Shown one piece after another: positions 7,729-16,032 of a stretch of 27,143 nucleotides of DNA. Below the pieces are notes generated by a model that saw only the letters and a program-made list of their open reading frames with translations, was not told where the DNA came from and made no database searches. How positions within the stretch are numbered: position 1 is the first letter of the stretch; each line of letters starts with the position of its first letter. The position numbers and the translations under genes were made by a program. The stretch comes from an uncultured Alphaproteobacteria bacterium (GTDB taxonomy: Bacteria; Pseudomonadota; Alphaproteobacteria; Rs-D84): assembly GCA_946625925.1 (NCBI GenBank), contig CAMOTP010000005.1:1-27143 (forward strand), read 5' to 3'.

Positions 7729-9099
7729 ATGCATAAATATACAAAAATAACAGCGTCTGTTGGTCCAAAGTCGGAAAATCGCACAGTTTTAACAAAAATG
7801 GTGCGTGCGGGTGTAAATCTTTTTCGTATAAATTTCAGTCATGATACAGGTGATGTCCAGGGTAAAAAAATAGACACGATTCGTGCGGTATCACACGAAT
7901 TAAAAACACCGGTTGCTGTAATCGTTGATTTGCAAGGGCCAAAACATCGTATTGGAAATTTTGCAACCGAAGATAAATATAAATTAACAGTCGGACAAAA
8001 ATTTACATTTGATAGTGATGAAACGCCTGGTGATTCTTCACGTGTTTATTTGCCACATCCCGATGTTATGGCATCATTGCGTATTGGTGACAGAATTTTA
8101 CTGAATGACGGAAAAATAGAAATGCGTGTTGACAAAGTTGAACCCACCAAGATTATAACAACGGTTATTCGTGGTTCGGAAATTTGGTCGCGTCGTGGAT
8201 TTAATTTGCCTGATACATTTGTTGATACCAATGTATTAACAGATAAAGATAAATCTGATTTGGAATACGCAATCACAAAAAATCCTGATTTTGTGGCGGT
8301 ATCTTTTGTGCAAAGTGCTGATGATATTGCATACGTCCGTGATTTTATAACCGCGCGTACCGCACATAAAATAAAAATTATTGCAAAAATAGAACGTCCA
8401 CATGCGGTCCACGATATTGAAAATATTGTATCTGCATCTGACGGTATAATGATTGCACGTGGTGATTTGGCGGTTGAAATGCCATTTGAACAAGTGCCCG
8501 CAATTTCTCGTCATATTATACGCGTGTGTCGCCAAATGAACAAACCTGTGATTGTTGCAACACAAATGTTGGCATCATTGGTTGATGGCGAATTCCCAAC
8601 ACGCGCAGAAATCAGCGATGTCGCAAATGCTGCATACCTGCGTGCAGATTCGACTATGACATCCGAAGAAACAACAATCGGTATTAATCCCGTACACACA
8701 ATTGAAACAATGTCACGCATTTTATCTTATGCTGATGCTGATGGTATTGCAAATCCACACGACTGGTTGCGTATTGATAATTTACCAGAAAACAATTGGT
8801 CGCGTTCGGTGGCATCTATGGCACATTTGAATAACGCATCAGCAATAATCGTTTTCGACAAGGATGGATTTGCCACAACCGAAATTTCATGTCGTCGTCC
8901 TGATATGCCAATTATTGCTGTTTGTAATGATAAAACCGTTGCAAATCATTTGTGTTTATCACGTGGTGTGTTTCCAATTTATGACACCGAAATATTTGGA
9001 ACGCGTGATGCCAAATCTGCGGCTAAAACAATAGGAATAAGAATTGGTGCAGTTGTGATTGTTGATGATGGTACAATCAGTTTGCGTGATTTAGATTAA
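7729..9099 (+). CDS. pyk: pyruvate kinase
   Basis: Catalyses the last step of glycolysis, phosphoenolpyruvate plus ADP to pyruvate plus ATP. At 456 residues it is close to the usual ~470. It has RINFSH (33-38), DLQGPKHRIG (67-76), the catalytic and metal-binding set Lys220 and Glu222 in AKIERP and Asp246 in ARGDLAVE, and VATQML with Thr278, followed by PTRAEISDVANA (290-301). The stretch after it reads DSTMTSEETTIG (308-318 region) where most family members read DAVMLSGETAIG. The C-terminal domain is present. A terminator follows directly. Function is probably intact, since the substrate and metal ligands are kept. Confidence 0.93.
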   Translation: MHKYTKITASVGPKSENRTVLTKMVRAGVNLFRINFSHDTGDVQGKKIDTIRAVSHELKTPVAVIVDLQGPKHRIGNFATEDKYKLTVGQKFTFDSDETPGDSSRVYLPHPDVMASLRIGDRILLNDGKIEMRVDKVEPTKIITTVIRGSEIWSRRGFNLPDTFVDTNVLTDKDKSDLEYAITKNPDFVAVSFVQSADDIAYVRDFITARTAHKIKIIAKIERPHAVHDIENIVSASDGIMIARGDLAVEMPFEQVPAISRHIIRVCRQMNKPVIVATQMLASLVDGEFPTRAEISDVANAAYLRADSTMTSEETTIGINPVHTIETMSRILSYADADGIANPHDWLRIDNLPENNWSRSVASMAHLNNASAIIVFDKDGFATTEISCRRPDMPIIAVCNDKTVANHLCLSRGVFPIYDTEIFGTRDAKSAAKTIGIRIGAVVIVDDGTISLRDLD

Positions 9100-9104
9100 A
9101 AAAT

Positions 9105-9131
9105 AAAAGGTCGAAATTTTTCCGACCTTTT
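9105..9131. terminator. bidirectional intrinsic terminator
   Basis: AAAAGGTCG (9105-9113) pairs with CGACCTTTT (9123-9131) around a nine-base loop, with a T-tract on the plus side and an A-tract on the other. It serves pyk (+) and the small membrane protein gene (-), which converge here. Confidence 0.8.
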
Positions 9132-9134
9132 TAA

Positions 9135-9386
9135 TTATTTTTGTTTTTCGTTTGCGCGTTGCGACAATTCTTTTTTTATATCATTATATTTTTTTATATC
9201 GACCCCTAATTGACCGCCAGCAATACATGTTCCAAGTGTGCTAAGTGCAGCCAAAGCCTTCATTGATCGGTCTTCGGGATCTTTTTTCGCATCAGCAAAG
9301 AAACTAATAGCCAGCACCAACATACCGGTTGTAAGTGCTGTATAAGCAATAATATCTACTTTTTTATCTTTTAATTTATCAATCAT
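9135..9386 (-). CDS. small membrane protein, unknown function
   Basis: An 83-residue protein with two hydrophobic segments (about residues 11-31 and 45-62) separated by a charged KKDPEDRS loop, and a lysine-rich C-terminal tail. AAAGAGG precedes the ATG at a suitable distance. It stands alone between the terminator shared with pyk and the divergent dacA-like gene. I do not recognise the family; a two-helix inner membrane protein is all that the sequence supports. Confidence 0.7.
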   Translation of the reverse strand: MIDKLKDKKVDIIAYTALTTGMLVLAISFFADAKKDPEDRSMKALAALSTLGTCIAGGQLGVDIKKYNDIKKELSQRANEKQK

Positions 9387-9449
9387 AATATAAGCCTCTT
9401 TATAAAACCAATATATCTATAACAATTTGCGTTGTCAATATTTTTACTA

Positions 9450-9479
9450 TTGACCCAATCAGTGAATTTTTACTAACAT
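9450..9479 (+). promoter_or_regulatory. candidate promoter of the dacA-like gene
   Basis: TTGACC (9450-9455), an 18-base spacer and TAACAT (9474-9479). The expected transcription start falls at or within a couple of bases of the ATG at 9487, and no ribosome binding site is visible, so the message may be leaderless. Confidence 0.35.
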
Positions 9480-9486
9480 TAAAAGC

Positions 9487-10629
9487 ATGAAAAAAATATT
9501 AAAACTTTTACTCGTTTTGCCTGCGCTGTTTGTGTGTGGTTTTGCTCAGGCTGCATCATATCGTGCGGCGTTAGTTGCCGATATGGATTCTGGTCGTGTG
9601 TTATATTCTGAAAATGCAAATGCGGCAAATTATCCAGCCAGTCTTACAAAAATAATGACATTGTATCTGACATTTAATGCGTTGGAACATGGACGTTTGC
9701 ATTTGGATGATTATTTAATTGTGTCAAATGCGGCTGCAAATGCTGAACCTGTGAAATTAGGATTGCCAGCAGGTTCCAAGATTAAGGTCGAAGATGCGAT
9801 AAAGGCTGTTGCGGTGCACAGTGCAAACGATGTTGCACGTGTTTTGGCGGAAAATTTAAAGGGTGGCAAAGAGGGAAATTTTGCGTCTCTAATGACCCAG
9901 GTTGCAACTGAAATTGGTTTGTCTAATACAAACTTTGAAAATTCATCAGGACTTCCTGATGACGATCATTTGTCGACTGCGCGTGATATTGCATTGTTGT
10001 CTGTTGCTGTATATAAACATTTTCCGCAATATTGGAAATATTTCGGTATAAAAAGTTGGAATTACAACGGACAAACATATACAAATGGCAATCGTTTATT
10101 AACATCATACGATGGTTGTGATGGTATGAAAACAGGTTTTACAAATAAATCAAAATATTCTCTTGTTGCAACAGCAAAACGTGATGGTCAACATTTGATT
10201 GCTGTGGTGCTGGGTGCTGATAACAAAGATATTCGTGCATCTGTTGCAACCAGTTTGTTAAATCGTGGTTTTAAAATGTTGGAAAATAATACTGCGCCAA
10301 TTATGACAAATACACCAACAACACCAATCAATAAAACTGTGTCAAAACCTGTAAATGAAAACAATCCATTTGCGAAATATGCAACAAATACAAAAAGTGA
10401 AAAATTATCATCGGGATTATCTGGTGTGCAATTTGGTGCTTTTTCATCGCGTGATGCGGCAATGCGTCAGGTTAAAAATGTGGAACAATCATTGGGTGTT
10501 TTACCGGGAATTGAACCAGCGTCTGGCGGATTGTATCGTGTGCGTCTGAATAATATATCTGAATCCCAGGCACAACGGTTGCGTAATTCTGCAACTGCCG
10601 CTGGTATTGATAGTTATGTGTTTCATTAA
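9487..10629 (+). CDS. D-alanyl-D-alanine carboxypeptidase (S11) with SPOR domain
   Basis: A 380-residue periplasmic penicillin-binding protein that trims the terminal D-alanine from peptidoglycan stem peptides. A signal peptide ends near AQA|A (residue 22). The three active-site motifs are present: SLTK (52-55, nucleophile Ser52), SAN (112-114) and KTG (215-217). A polar, threonine- and asparagine-rich linker (about 265-310) leads to a C-terminal SPOR domain (about 311-380) beginning GVQFGAFSSRDAA. SPOR domains bind denuded peptidoglycan at division sites, so the enzyme may be septum-directed. It is upstream of recR with a 14-base gap. The C-terminal amphipathic helix of classical DacA is replaced by the SPOR module. 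Confidence 0.93.
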   Translation: MKKILKLLLVLPALFVCGFAQAASYRAALVADMDSGRVLYSENANAANYPASLTKIMTLYLTFNALEHGRLHLDDYLIVSNAAANAEPVKLGLPAGSKIKVEDAIKAVAVHSANDVARVLAENLKGGKEGNFASLMTQVATEIGLSNTNFENSSGLPDDDHLSTARDIALLSVAVYKHFPQYWKYFGIKSWNYNGQTYTNGNRLLTSYDGCDGMKTGFTNKSKYSLVATAKRDGQHLIAVVLGADNKDIRASVATSLLNRGFKMLENNTAPIMTNTPTTPINKTVSKPVNENNPFAKYATNTKSEKLSSGLSGVQFGAFSSRDAAMRQVKNVEQSLGVLPGIEPASGGLYRVRLNNISESQAQRLRNSATAAGIDSYVFH

Positions 10630-10643
10630 AGTATGGTATTTTT

Positions 10644-11237
10644 ATGAATCCAAAAATTGAAAAGTTAATTAAAATGTTTGCACGACTTCCGCGGGTGGGA
10701 AATCGTGCTGCAACGCGTATAGTTTTATCGTTGTTGGCGGATAAAACTGGCAAGGCAAATCAATTAGCGGAAACCTTAACAGAAGTGTCAGCAACAATTC
10801 ATCCTTGTGCAATATGCGGTGTTTTAACAGATGCGGAACAATGTGAATTTTGTCGTGATGTGTCACGTCAAAATGGTACTTTGTGTGTTGTTCGTGATAT
10901 GTCAGACGTTTGGACACTTGAAAAATCATCTGTGTTTAACGGGCGATATCATATAATAGGCGGTGTGTTGTCTGGTGTGTCTGGAACAACGCCTGCGGAC
11001 TTAAATATATCTGGATTACCATCAAGAATTAAAAACGAAAATATAACAGAAATAATTTTTGCTTTGCCCAATACTATTGAGGGTAAAACAACTGCAAATT
11101 ATATAATGTCGGTTGTTGATGATAATGAAAATGTGACATTTACAGAATTGGCATCTGGTGTGCCGTTGGGTGGTGATTTGGATTATATTGATGATGGAAC
11201 ATTGACTTTGGCTTTAAAGGGACGAAAAAAATTATGA
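10644..11237 (+). CDS. recR: recombination mediator RecR
   Basis: Works with RecO and RecF to load RecA on single-strand gaps. The 197-residue protein has an N-terminal helix-hairpin-helix segment (LPRVGNRAATRI), a four-cysteine zinc finger (Cys55, 58, 67, 70), a Toprim domain starting at LCVVRDMSDVW, and the C-terminal signature TFTELASGVPLGGDLDYID. No clear ribosome binding site is seen before the ATG. The stop overlaps the rsmA start by four bases. Confidence 0.96.
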   Translation: MNPKIEKLIKMFARLPRVGNRAATRIVLSLLADKTGKANQLAETLTEVSATIHPCAICGVLTDAEQCEFCRDVSRQNGTLCVVRDMSDVWTLEKSSVFNGRYHIIGGVLSGVSGTTPADLNISGLPSRIKNENITEIIFALPNTIEGKTTANYIMSVVDDNENVTFTELASGVPLGGDLDYIDDGTLTLALKGRKKL

Positions 11238-12061
11238 CGGATAAAATCGCATCTTTACCACCTGTATCTGAAATGATGCGCGATTGTGGGATGATTGCAA
11301 AAAAGCAATTTGGTCAGAATTTTCTATTTGATTTGAATTTAACAGGGCGTATTGCACGCAGTGTGCCAGATATAGATAAAATCCCTGTCGTCGAGGTTGG
11401 ACCAGGACCAGCAGGATTGACACGTGCTTTGTTAATGGCTGGGGCAACACGTGTTGTTGCGGTTGAAATGGATAAATCAACAGAGCCAATTTTATCCCAG
11501 GTGATTCAGGCATCTAATGGCAGATTAAATGTTGTTTTTGGTGATGCATTAAAAATTGATTTTTCTAAATTTGGTTTTGATGAATATGCAATCTGTTCTA
11601 ATTTGCCGTATAATGTTGGTACAGAGTTATTGATACAATGGGTTCATAAAATTGCCGATGGTGAAAAAATAAAATCATTAACATTGATGTTCCAGCGCGA
11701 GGTTGCCGAAAGAATAATTGCTCGTGTCGGTGATGATGCCTATGGTCGTTTGGCAATACTTGTGCAATTGGTTGCGGATGCCAAGATTTTATTTAATGTT
11801 CCACGAACTGCGTTTACACCAGCACCCAAGGTAACATCCAGTGTTGTGCAAATAATTCCAAACCCAGAAAAAATAAACAAGTTGAATAACATAGAAAATA
11901 TAGAAAAGTTAACCGCGAAATTATTTGGTACGCGTCGTAAAATGATACGTGGAATAATGCCTGATGTGGATTGGAATTCGTTTGGTTTGACAGGCACAGA
12001 GCGTGCAGAAAATCTTTCGCCGGAAAAATTTTACGAAATTTCAAAAAAAGTATTGATATAA
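11234..12061 (+). CDS. rsmA: 16S rRNA (adenine1518/1519-N6)-dimethyltransferase
   Basis: Dimethylates two adjacent adenines in the 3'-terminal hairpin of 16S rRNA during small-subunit assembly. The 275-residue protein has KKQFGQNFL (23-31), the S-adenosylmethionine-binding motif VVEVGPGPAGLTRAL (52-66), a following acidic residue in VAVEMD (75-80), and the target-adenine motif NLPY (123-126). The C-terminal helical domain is present. The four-base ATGA-type overlap with recR implies co-translation. Confidence 0.96.
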   Translation: MTDKIASLPPVSEMMRDCGMIAKKQFGQNFLFDLNLTGRIARSVPDIDKIPVVEVGPGPAGLTRALLMAGATRVVAVEMDKSTEPILSQVIQASNGRLNVVFGDALKIDFSKFGFDEYAICSNLPYNVGTELLIQWVHKIADGEKIKSLTLMFQREVAERIIARVGDDAYGRLAILVQLVADAKILFNVPRTAFTPAPKVTSSVVQIIPNPEKINKLNNIENIEKLTAKLFGTRRKMIRGIMPDVDWNSFGLTGTERAENLSPEKFYEISKKVLI

Positions 12062-12082
12062 GTTTTTATGATTTAGTATACT
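12053..12082 (+). promoter_or_regulatory. candidate promoter for the antiporter gene
   Basis: TTGATA (12053-12058), an 18-base spacer and TATACT (12077-12082). The -35 lies in the last codons of rsmA, so the antiporter gene could be transcribed separately from the recR-rsmA run. Confidence 0.45.
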
Positions 12083-12115
12083 GATATCGTTATCCAGAGG
12101 AGAGGGGGACCCAAT

Positions 12116-13825
12116 ATGATATCATTAGAAGTTTTAGCGTTTTTTGCCATTGTTTGTGGCTTGGTATTTCTTTTACGTATGGCAAAAATAGGTGCGTTGG
12201 TGGCATTTTTATTTGCTGGTATTTTATCGGGTCCTTATGTATTTAATTTATTTGAAGTAACAGGTACCTGGCAAACACTTGGTGATTTGGGTGTTTTGTT
12301 TTTATGGTTTACAATTGGTTTGGAAATCAGTTTTTCGCGTCTGTGGGCGATGCGTAATACTATTTTTGGATTTGGTGCTGCCCAGGTTTTATTGGTTGCT
12401 GTCGTTTTATTCCCATTTTTGTTTGATTTTACAGGTTGGGGTGTTATGGGTGCCGTTATGGTATCTTTATTACTTGCAATGTCATCAACATCCGAAGACT
12501 TACAATTGTTGGGTGATAGAAATCAATTAAATTCCAAGGTTGGTCGTCAAATATTTTCTGTTTTATTATTCCAAGATTTATTGTCAATACCGTTGCTTGC
12601 CATGTTGCCAGTGTTGTCAGGTAAATCTTTTAATTTGGGTGCGACATTGATAGATGTGTTGGTGTTATCTTTGCTATTAATTGTTGGTGTTGTAATAGTT
12701 GGACGTTGTATTTTGAATCCTTTGATGCGTTTGGTTTCAAAAACGAAATCCAAAGAATTATTTTTATTGGTCATAATGGTAAATATTATATTATGGGCAG
12801 TATTGTTAGATTGGTTTGGTTTGCCTGCTGGGTTGGGCGGATTCCTCAGTGGTATGTTAATGAGTGAAACAATCTATCGTCATCAAATATCTGCTGAAAT
12901 AAATCCATATACAACATTGTTCTTGGCAATATTCTTTATTTCTTTGGGAATGGGATTAAACCTGGATTTGTTATACGACAAATGGTATATGGTCTTGGGC
13001 GGATTGGTTGGTTTAATGACATTAAAATTCTTTGCAATATTTATGACTGCGCGTGTTCGCAGAAATCCAGCACCAGAATCAACATTTATTTCTTTGTTGC
13101 TTGCCCAGGGTGGTGAATTTGGATTGTTGATGTTGCAATTAATGCGAAATAATGGAATTACCACAATCCCTGCTGCTGACCAAGAACTTTTAATAGCGAT
13201 TATAGTATTGTCAATGATGTTAACACCGTTATTGTTGGCATTGTATGATCGTTTAATACGTGCTGGAAAAATTGCCCAGGTTAATAAAAAGAATTTACAA
13301 ACAATAACCAAGGGTGTTCAACCTGCGGTAATAATATGTGGTTTTGGTCGTGTTGGTCAGATAATTGCCAAATTATTACGTGAACAAAAAATCCCTTATA
13401 TTGCAATTGGAATGAATGTAAATGCAATTATGGAAGGTCGTGAAAATGGTTTTAATGTGGTATATGGTGATGCATCAAATATGTCTGTGTTACGCGAATT
13501 TGGATTGTCATCACGTACAACACGTGCAGTAGTGTTGGCACTGGATAATACAGAAACTGCGCATAAAACGATTTTATCAATTCGTGCAATCGCACCACGT
13601 GTTAAACTTTTTGCACGTGCGCGAAATTTAACAGATTCAAAAATTTTATTGCGTTCAGGTGTATACCAGGCATTTCCAGAAACCATAGAATCATCGTTTT
13701 TCCTGGGCTATGGTTTGCTAGAATTTTTGGGTGTATCTGATAATAAAATAGAAAAATTATTGTATGATTTGCGTGAAAATAATTATGAAAAATTAGACGC
13801 AGATATAACAATGGGTGAAAAATAA
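12116..13825 (+). CDS. KefB/KefC-like cation:proton antiporter (CPA2) with TrkA-N domain
   Basis: A 569-residue inner membrane protein. The first ~380 residues are a Na+/H+ exchanger-type membrane domain with 11-13 hydrophobic segments, including SSTSEDLQLL (123-132) and QDLLSIPLLA (153-162), positions where the family usually has SSTA and QD. The cytoplasmic C-terminus is a TrkA-N/RCK domain with the nucleotide-binding loop GFGRVG (409-414) and a later GDAS. Such proteins export potassium or sodium in exchange for protons, often gated by NAD(H) or glutathione. The specific ion cannot be told. AGGAG and GGGGG precede the start, and a strong terminator follows. Confidence 0.9.
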   Translation: MISLEVLAFFAIVCGLVFLLRMAKIGALVAFLFAGILSGPYVFNLFEVTGTWQTLGDLGVLFLWFTIGLEISFSRLWAMRNTIFGFGAAQVLLVAVVLFPFLFDFTGWGVMGAVMVSLLLAMSSTSEDLQLLGDRNQLNSKVGRQIFSVLLFQDLLSIPLLAMLPVLSGKSFNLGATLIDVLVLSLLLIVGVVIVGRCILNPLMRLVSKTKSKELFLLVIMVNIILWAVLLDWFGLPAGLGGFLSGMLMSETIYRHQISAEINPYTTLFLAIFFISLGMGLNLDLLYDKWYMVLGGLVGLMTLKFFAIFMTARVRRNPAPESTFISLLLAQGGEFGLLMLQLMRNNGITTIPAADQELLIAIIVLSMMLTPLLLALYDRLIRAGKIAQVNKKNLQTITKGVQPAVIICGFGRVGQIIAKLLREQKIPYIAIGMNVNAIMEGRENGFNVVYGDASNMSVLREFGLSSRTTRAVVLALDNTETAHKTILSIRAIAPRVKLFARARNLTDSKILLRSGVYQAFPETIESSFFLGYGLLEFLGVSDNKIEKLLYDLRENNYEKLDADITMGEK

Positions 13826-13847
13826 ATATCAAAAATTCAGGAGAGAG

Positions 13848-13875
13848 AAACACCGGTAAATGCCGGTGTTTTTTT
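13848..13875 (+). terminator. intrinsic terminator of the antiporter gene (repeat family copy 1)
   Basis: AAACACCGG (13848-13856), loop TAAATG and CCGGTGTTT (13863-13871), followed by further T to 13875. The stem matches the two other copies at 17081 and 17781. Confidence 0.85.
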
Positions 13876-13878
13876 AAT

Positions 13879-13907
13879 TTGCTTTTAATACATCTTGTTG
13901 CTATATT
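13879..13907 (+). promoter_or_regulatory. candidate promoter of the lspA-yidC-lpxD operon
   Basis: TTGCTT (13879-13884), a 17-base spacer and TATATT (13902-13907), placed directly after the antiporter terminator and 26 bases before the lspA start. Confidence 0.5.
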
Positions 13908-13932
13908 TTTGACTGAATATAAAGGAAAGCAA

Positions 13933-14439
13933 ATGAAGACTTTTTTGAAATATATATCAATTATTTTTGGGATTTTATTATTAGATTTAATAACAAAATC
14001 TATATTATTATATTTAATAACTGGTGGGGTGCCATTGGCTGGAAATGCTTGGTCTGTGGTAAAATATCCTTATATAATGTCAAATGTATTTGATTGGTTT
14101 AATATTGTCTTTACTTGGAATCCGGGTACATCATTTTCGTTGCTCAGACATTTAGGCGAGGCTGCACCCTGGGTTATTATCGCTGCAACTGGTGTAATCA
14201 TCGTTTTGTTATTCTTGTACATGTTTCGTCGTGCCAGCACATATGAAAAATTACCATTGGCTTTTATCATCGGTGGTGCCTTGGGAAATTTGGTGGATAG
14301 AATCAGATTTGGTGCGGTAATAGATTTTTTAGATTTTCATATTGGCGAATGGCATTGGCCGGCATTTAATGTTGCTGATATATTTATTGTAATTGGTGTT
14401 GGTTTGTATATAATAAACATGATTTTTCGTAAAAAATAA
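13933..14439 (+). CDS. lspA: lipoprotein signal peptidase (signal peptidase II)
   Basis: Cleaves the signal peptide of prolipoproteins in the inner membrane. The 168-residue protein has four hydrophobic helices and the family motifs TWNPGTSFSLL (61-71), GGALGNLVDRI (114-124), VIDF with catalytic Asp131, and FNVAD with catalytic Asp149. The start at 13933 is chosen because AAAGGA lies directly upstream; an in-frame ATG at 13879 would overlap the promoter and add a sequence not seen in the family. Its product serves the BamB-like lipoprotein encoded near 20499, among others. It is ten bases before yidC. Confidence 0.95.
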   Translation: MKTFLKYISIIFGILLLDLITKSILLYLITGGVPLAGNAWSVVKYPYIMSNVFDWFNIVFTWNPGTSFSLLRHLGEAAPWVIIAATGVIIVLLFLYMFRRASTYEKLPLAFIIGGALGNLVDRIRFGAVIDFLDFHIGEWHWPAFNVADIFIVIGVGLYIINMIFRKK

Positions 14440-14449
14440 AAGGTAAAAA

Positions 14450-16021
14450 ATGGTTCAGTATTTAAATAATAATGCTAATTCTGGTTTTGCTGCGTTTATG
14501 GCGGCACAACAAAATAACGCGCCAAAACGTTCTAAATTTGGAACATTTTTGTGGTGGACATTTTTATTTTTGGTTGCATGGTGGATTGTTGGTTTGTTTG
14601 TTGGTCCACAACAAAAGGTAAAAAATATTACTGACCCGGAACCATTCGTGACGGTTGATGTATCCAGTGTACCTGTGTCAGATATTTCATCAGATGTTAT
14701 TTCTGCAAATGTCCAAGGAATACGTATATCTAATATTGACTTGAAAAACTTTACACGCAGTACAAACGATGACAAACCTGTCACTTTAATTGATAAAGGA
14801 TTTATTGAAATTGGTTTAACACCGGCTGGAACGACTGCTCCGACTGCAACAACAGTATGGAAAAAATCTGGCGACAATATGGTTTGGCATAATTCTGATA
14901 ATATAGAATTTTCACGCACAATAACGGTTGATGGATATTTAATAAAAGTTTCTGATACAATAAAGAATAATTCAAAACGTGATTTCAGTTTTACACCATT
15001 TGTTCGTATTTTGCGTGCTGGTGATAATACCAGTTCTGCGGGTGTTTACACTGGTTCTGTGGCATACGTAAATAATGATATAGAACATCATGATTGGGGT
15101 AAAATGGATAAAAAATCGTTTGCGTACACCACAACAAACGGTTATATCGGGTTTGCAGATCAATATTGGGAAACGATTGCAAATATAGATTCCCCAGATC
15201 AAACAATGCGTATAAAAAAACAGGGCGATTTATATGATGCTGGTACAGTCGCGGCACCGGTAAATGTTGCAGCGGGTAAAACCCAAACAATTACAACAAA
15301 TGTTTTTGCCGGACCACGTGATGCCAGTGTATTAAAAAACGCTGAATCTGCAATAAATGGCATTGTGGAATCCGTAGATTACGGTTGGTTTTGGTTCTTG
15401 GCACAACCAATGTTATGGGCGATAAATGCGATACATGGATTTGTTATGAATTATGGTTTGGCAATCATCATCTTTACTATATTGATTCGTATTTTGATGT
15501 GGCCATTGACTCGTAAATCTTACACATCAATGTTGGCAATGCAAAAAATGCAACCAGAATTACAAAAAGTTCAAAAGTTATATGCCAACGACAGACAACG
15601 TATGCAAATGGAAATGATGCGTATTTATCAAACGCACAAAACATCACCGATGTCCGGTTGTTTACCTATGTTGATTCAAATTCCAATTTTCTTTGCATTG
15701 TACAAGGCGTTATTAATATCTGTCCAGATGCGCAGTGCACACTTTTTATGGATATCTGATTTGGCAACGATGGATCCATATTTTATATTGCCGATTTTGA
15801 TGGGTGCAACAATGTGGTTGCAACAATATTTGCAATCTAATAAAACAGATACATCAAATAAAAATGATTTTGCTGCACAAACGGCACAAACGATGAAGTG
15901 GATGCCGGTATTGTTTACAATAATGTTTGCGTGGATGCCGGCTGGTTTGGTTTTATATTGGACAGTATCCAATATATTCGGTATTGGTCAAATGTTGTGG
16001 TTAAAACATAAATCAAAATAA
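14450..16021 (+). CDS. yidC: membrane protein insertase YidC
   Basis: Inserts and folds inner membrane proteins, alone or with Sec. The 523-residue protein has an N-terminal polar tail, a first membrane helix (about 31-51), a periplasmic domain (about 60-295) and the conserved insertase core from ~320 on: the groove arginine Arg347 in ILIRILMWPLTRKSY, a coiled cytoplasmic loop rich in Met, Gln and Lys (360-400), CLPMLIQIPIFFALY, and a final TVSNIFGIGQM. The N-terminal leader of 30 residues before the first helix is longer than in most homologues. AAAGG precedes the start. It lies between lspA and lpxD rather than after rnpA. Confidence 0.95.
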   Translation: MVQYLNNNANSGFAAFMAAQQNNAPKRSKFGTFLWWTFLFLVAWWIVGLFVGPQQKVKNITDPEPFVTVDVSSVPVSDISSDVISANVQGIRISNIDLKNFTRSTNDDKPVTLIDKGFIEIGLTPAGTTAPTATTVWKKSGDNMVWHNSDNIEFSRTITVDGYLIKVSDTIKNNSKRDFSFTPFVRILRAGDNTSSAGVYTGSVAYVNNDIEHHDWGKMDKKSFAYTTTNGYIGFADQYWETIANIDSPDQTMRIKKQGDLYDAGTVAAPVNVAAGKTQTITTNVFAGPRDASVLKNAESAINGIVESVDYGWFWFLAQPMLWAINAIHGFVMNYGLAIIIFTILIRILMWPLTRKSYTSMLAMQKMQPELQKVQKLYANDRQRMQMEMMRIYQTHKTSPMSGCLPMLIQIPIFFALYKALLISVQMRSAHFLWISDLATMDPYFILPILMGATMWLQQYLQSNKTDTSNKNDFAAQTAQTMKWMPVLFTIMFAWMPAGLVLYWTVSNIFGIGQMLWLKHKSK

Positions 16022-16032
16022 AGGAATTTGAT

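Noticed and set aside
9487..9555. Lipobox in the carboxypeptidase signal peptide (Cys17)
   Set aside because: The residues before Cys17 (LFVC) do not fit a lipobox, while AQA|A fits signal peptidase I.
12547..13686. Several minus-strand frames under the antiporter gene
   Set aside because: Antisense shadows of a hydrophobic gene, rich in Asn and Ile, with no supporting start sites.
13879..13932. Upstream in-frame start for lspA
   Set aside because: It falls in the promoter region; the ATG at 13933 has AAAGGA and gives the normal LspA N-terminus.
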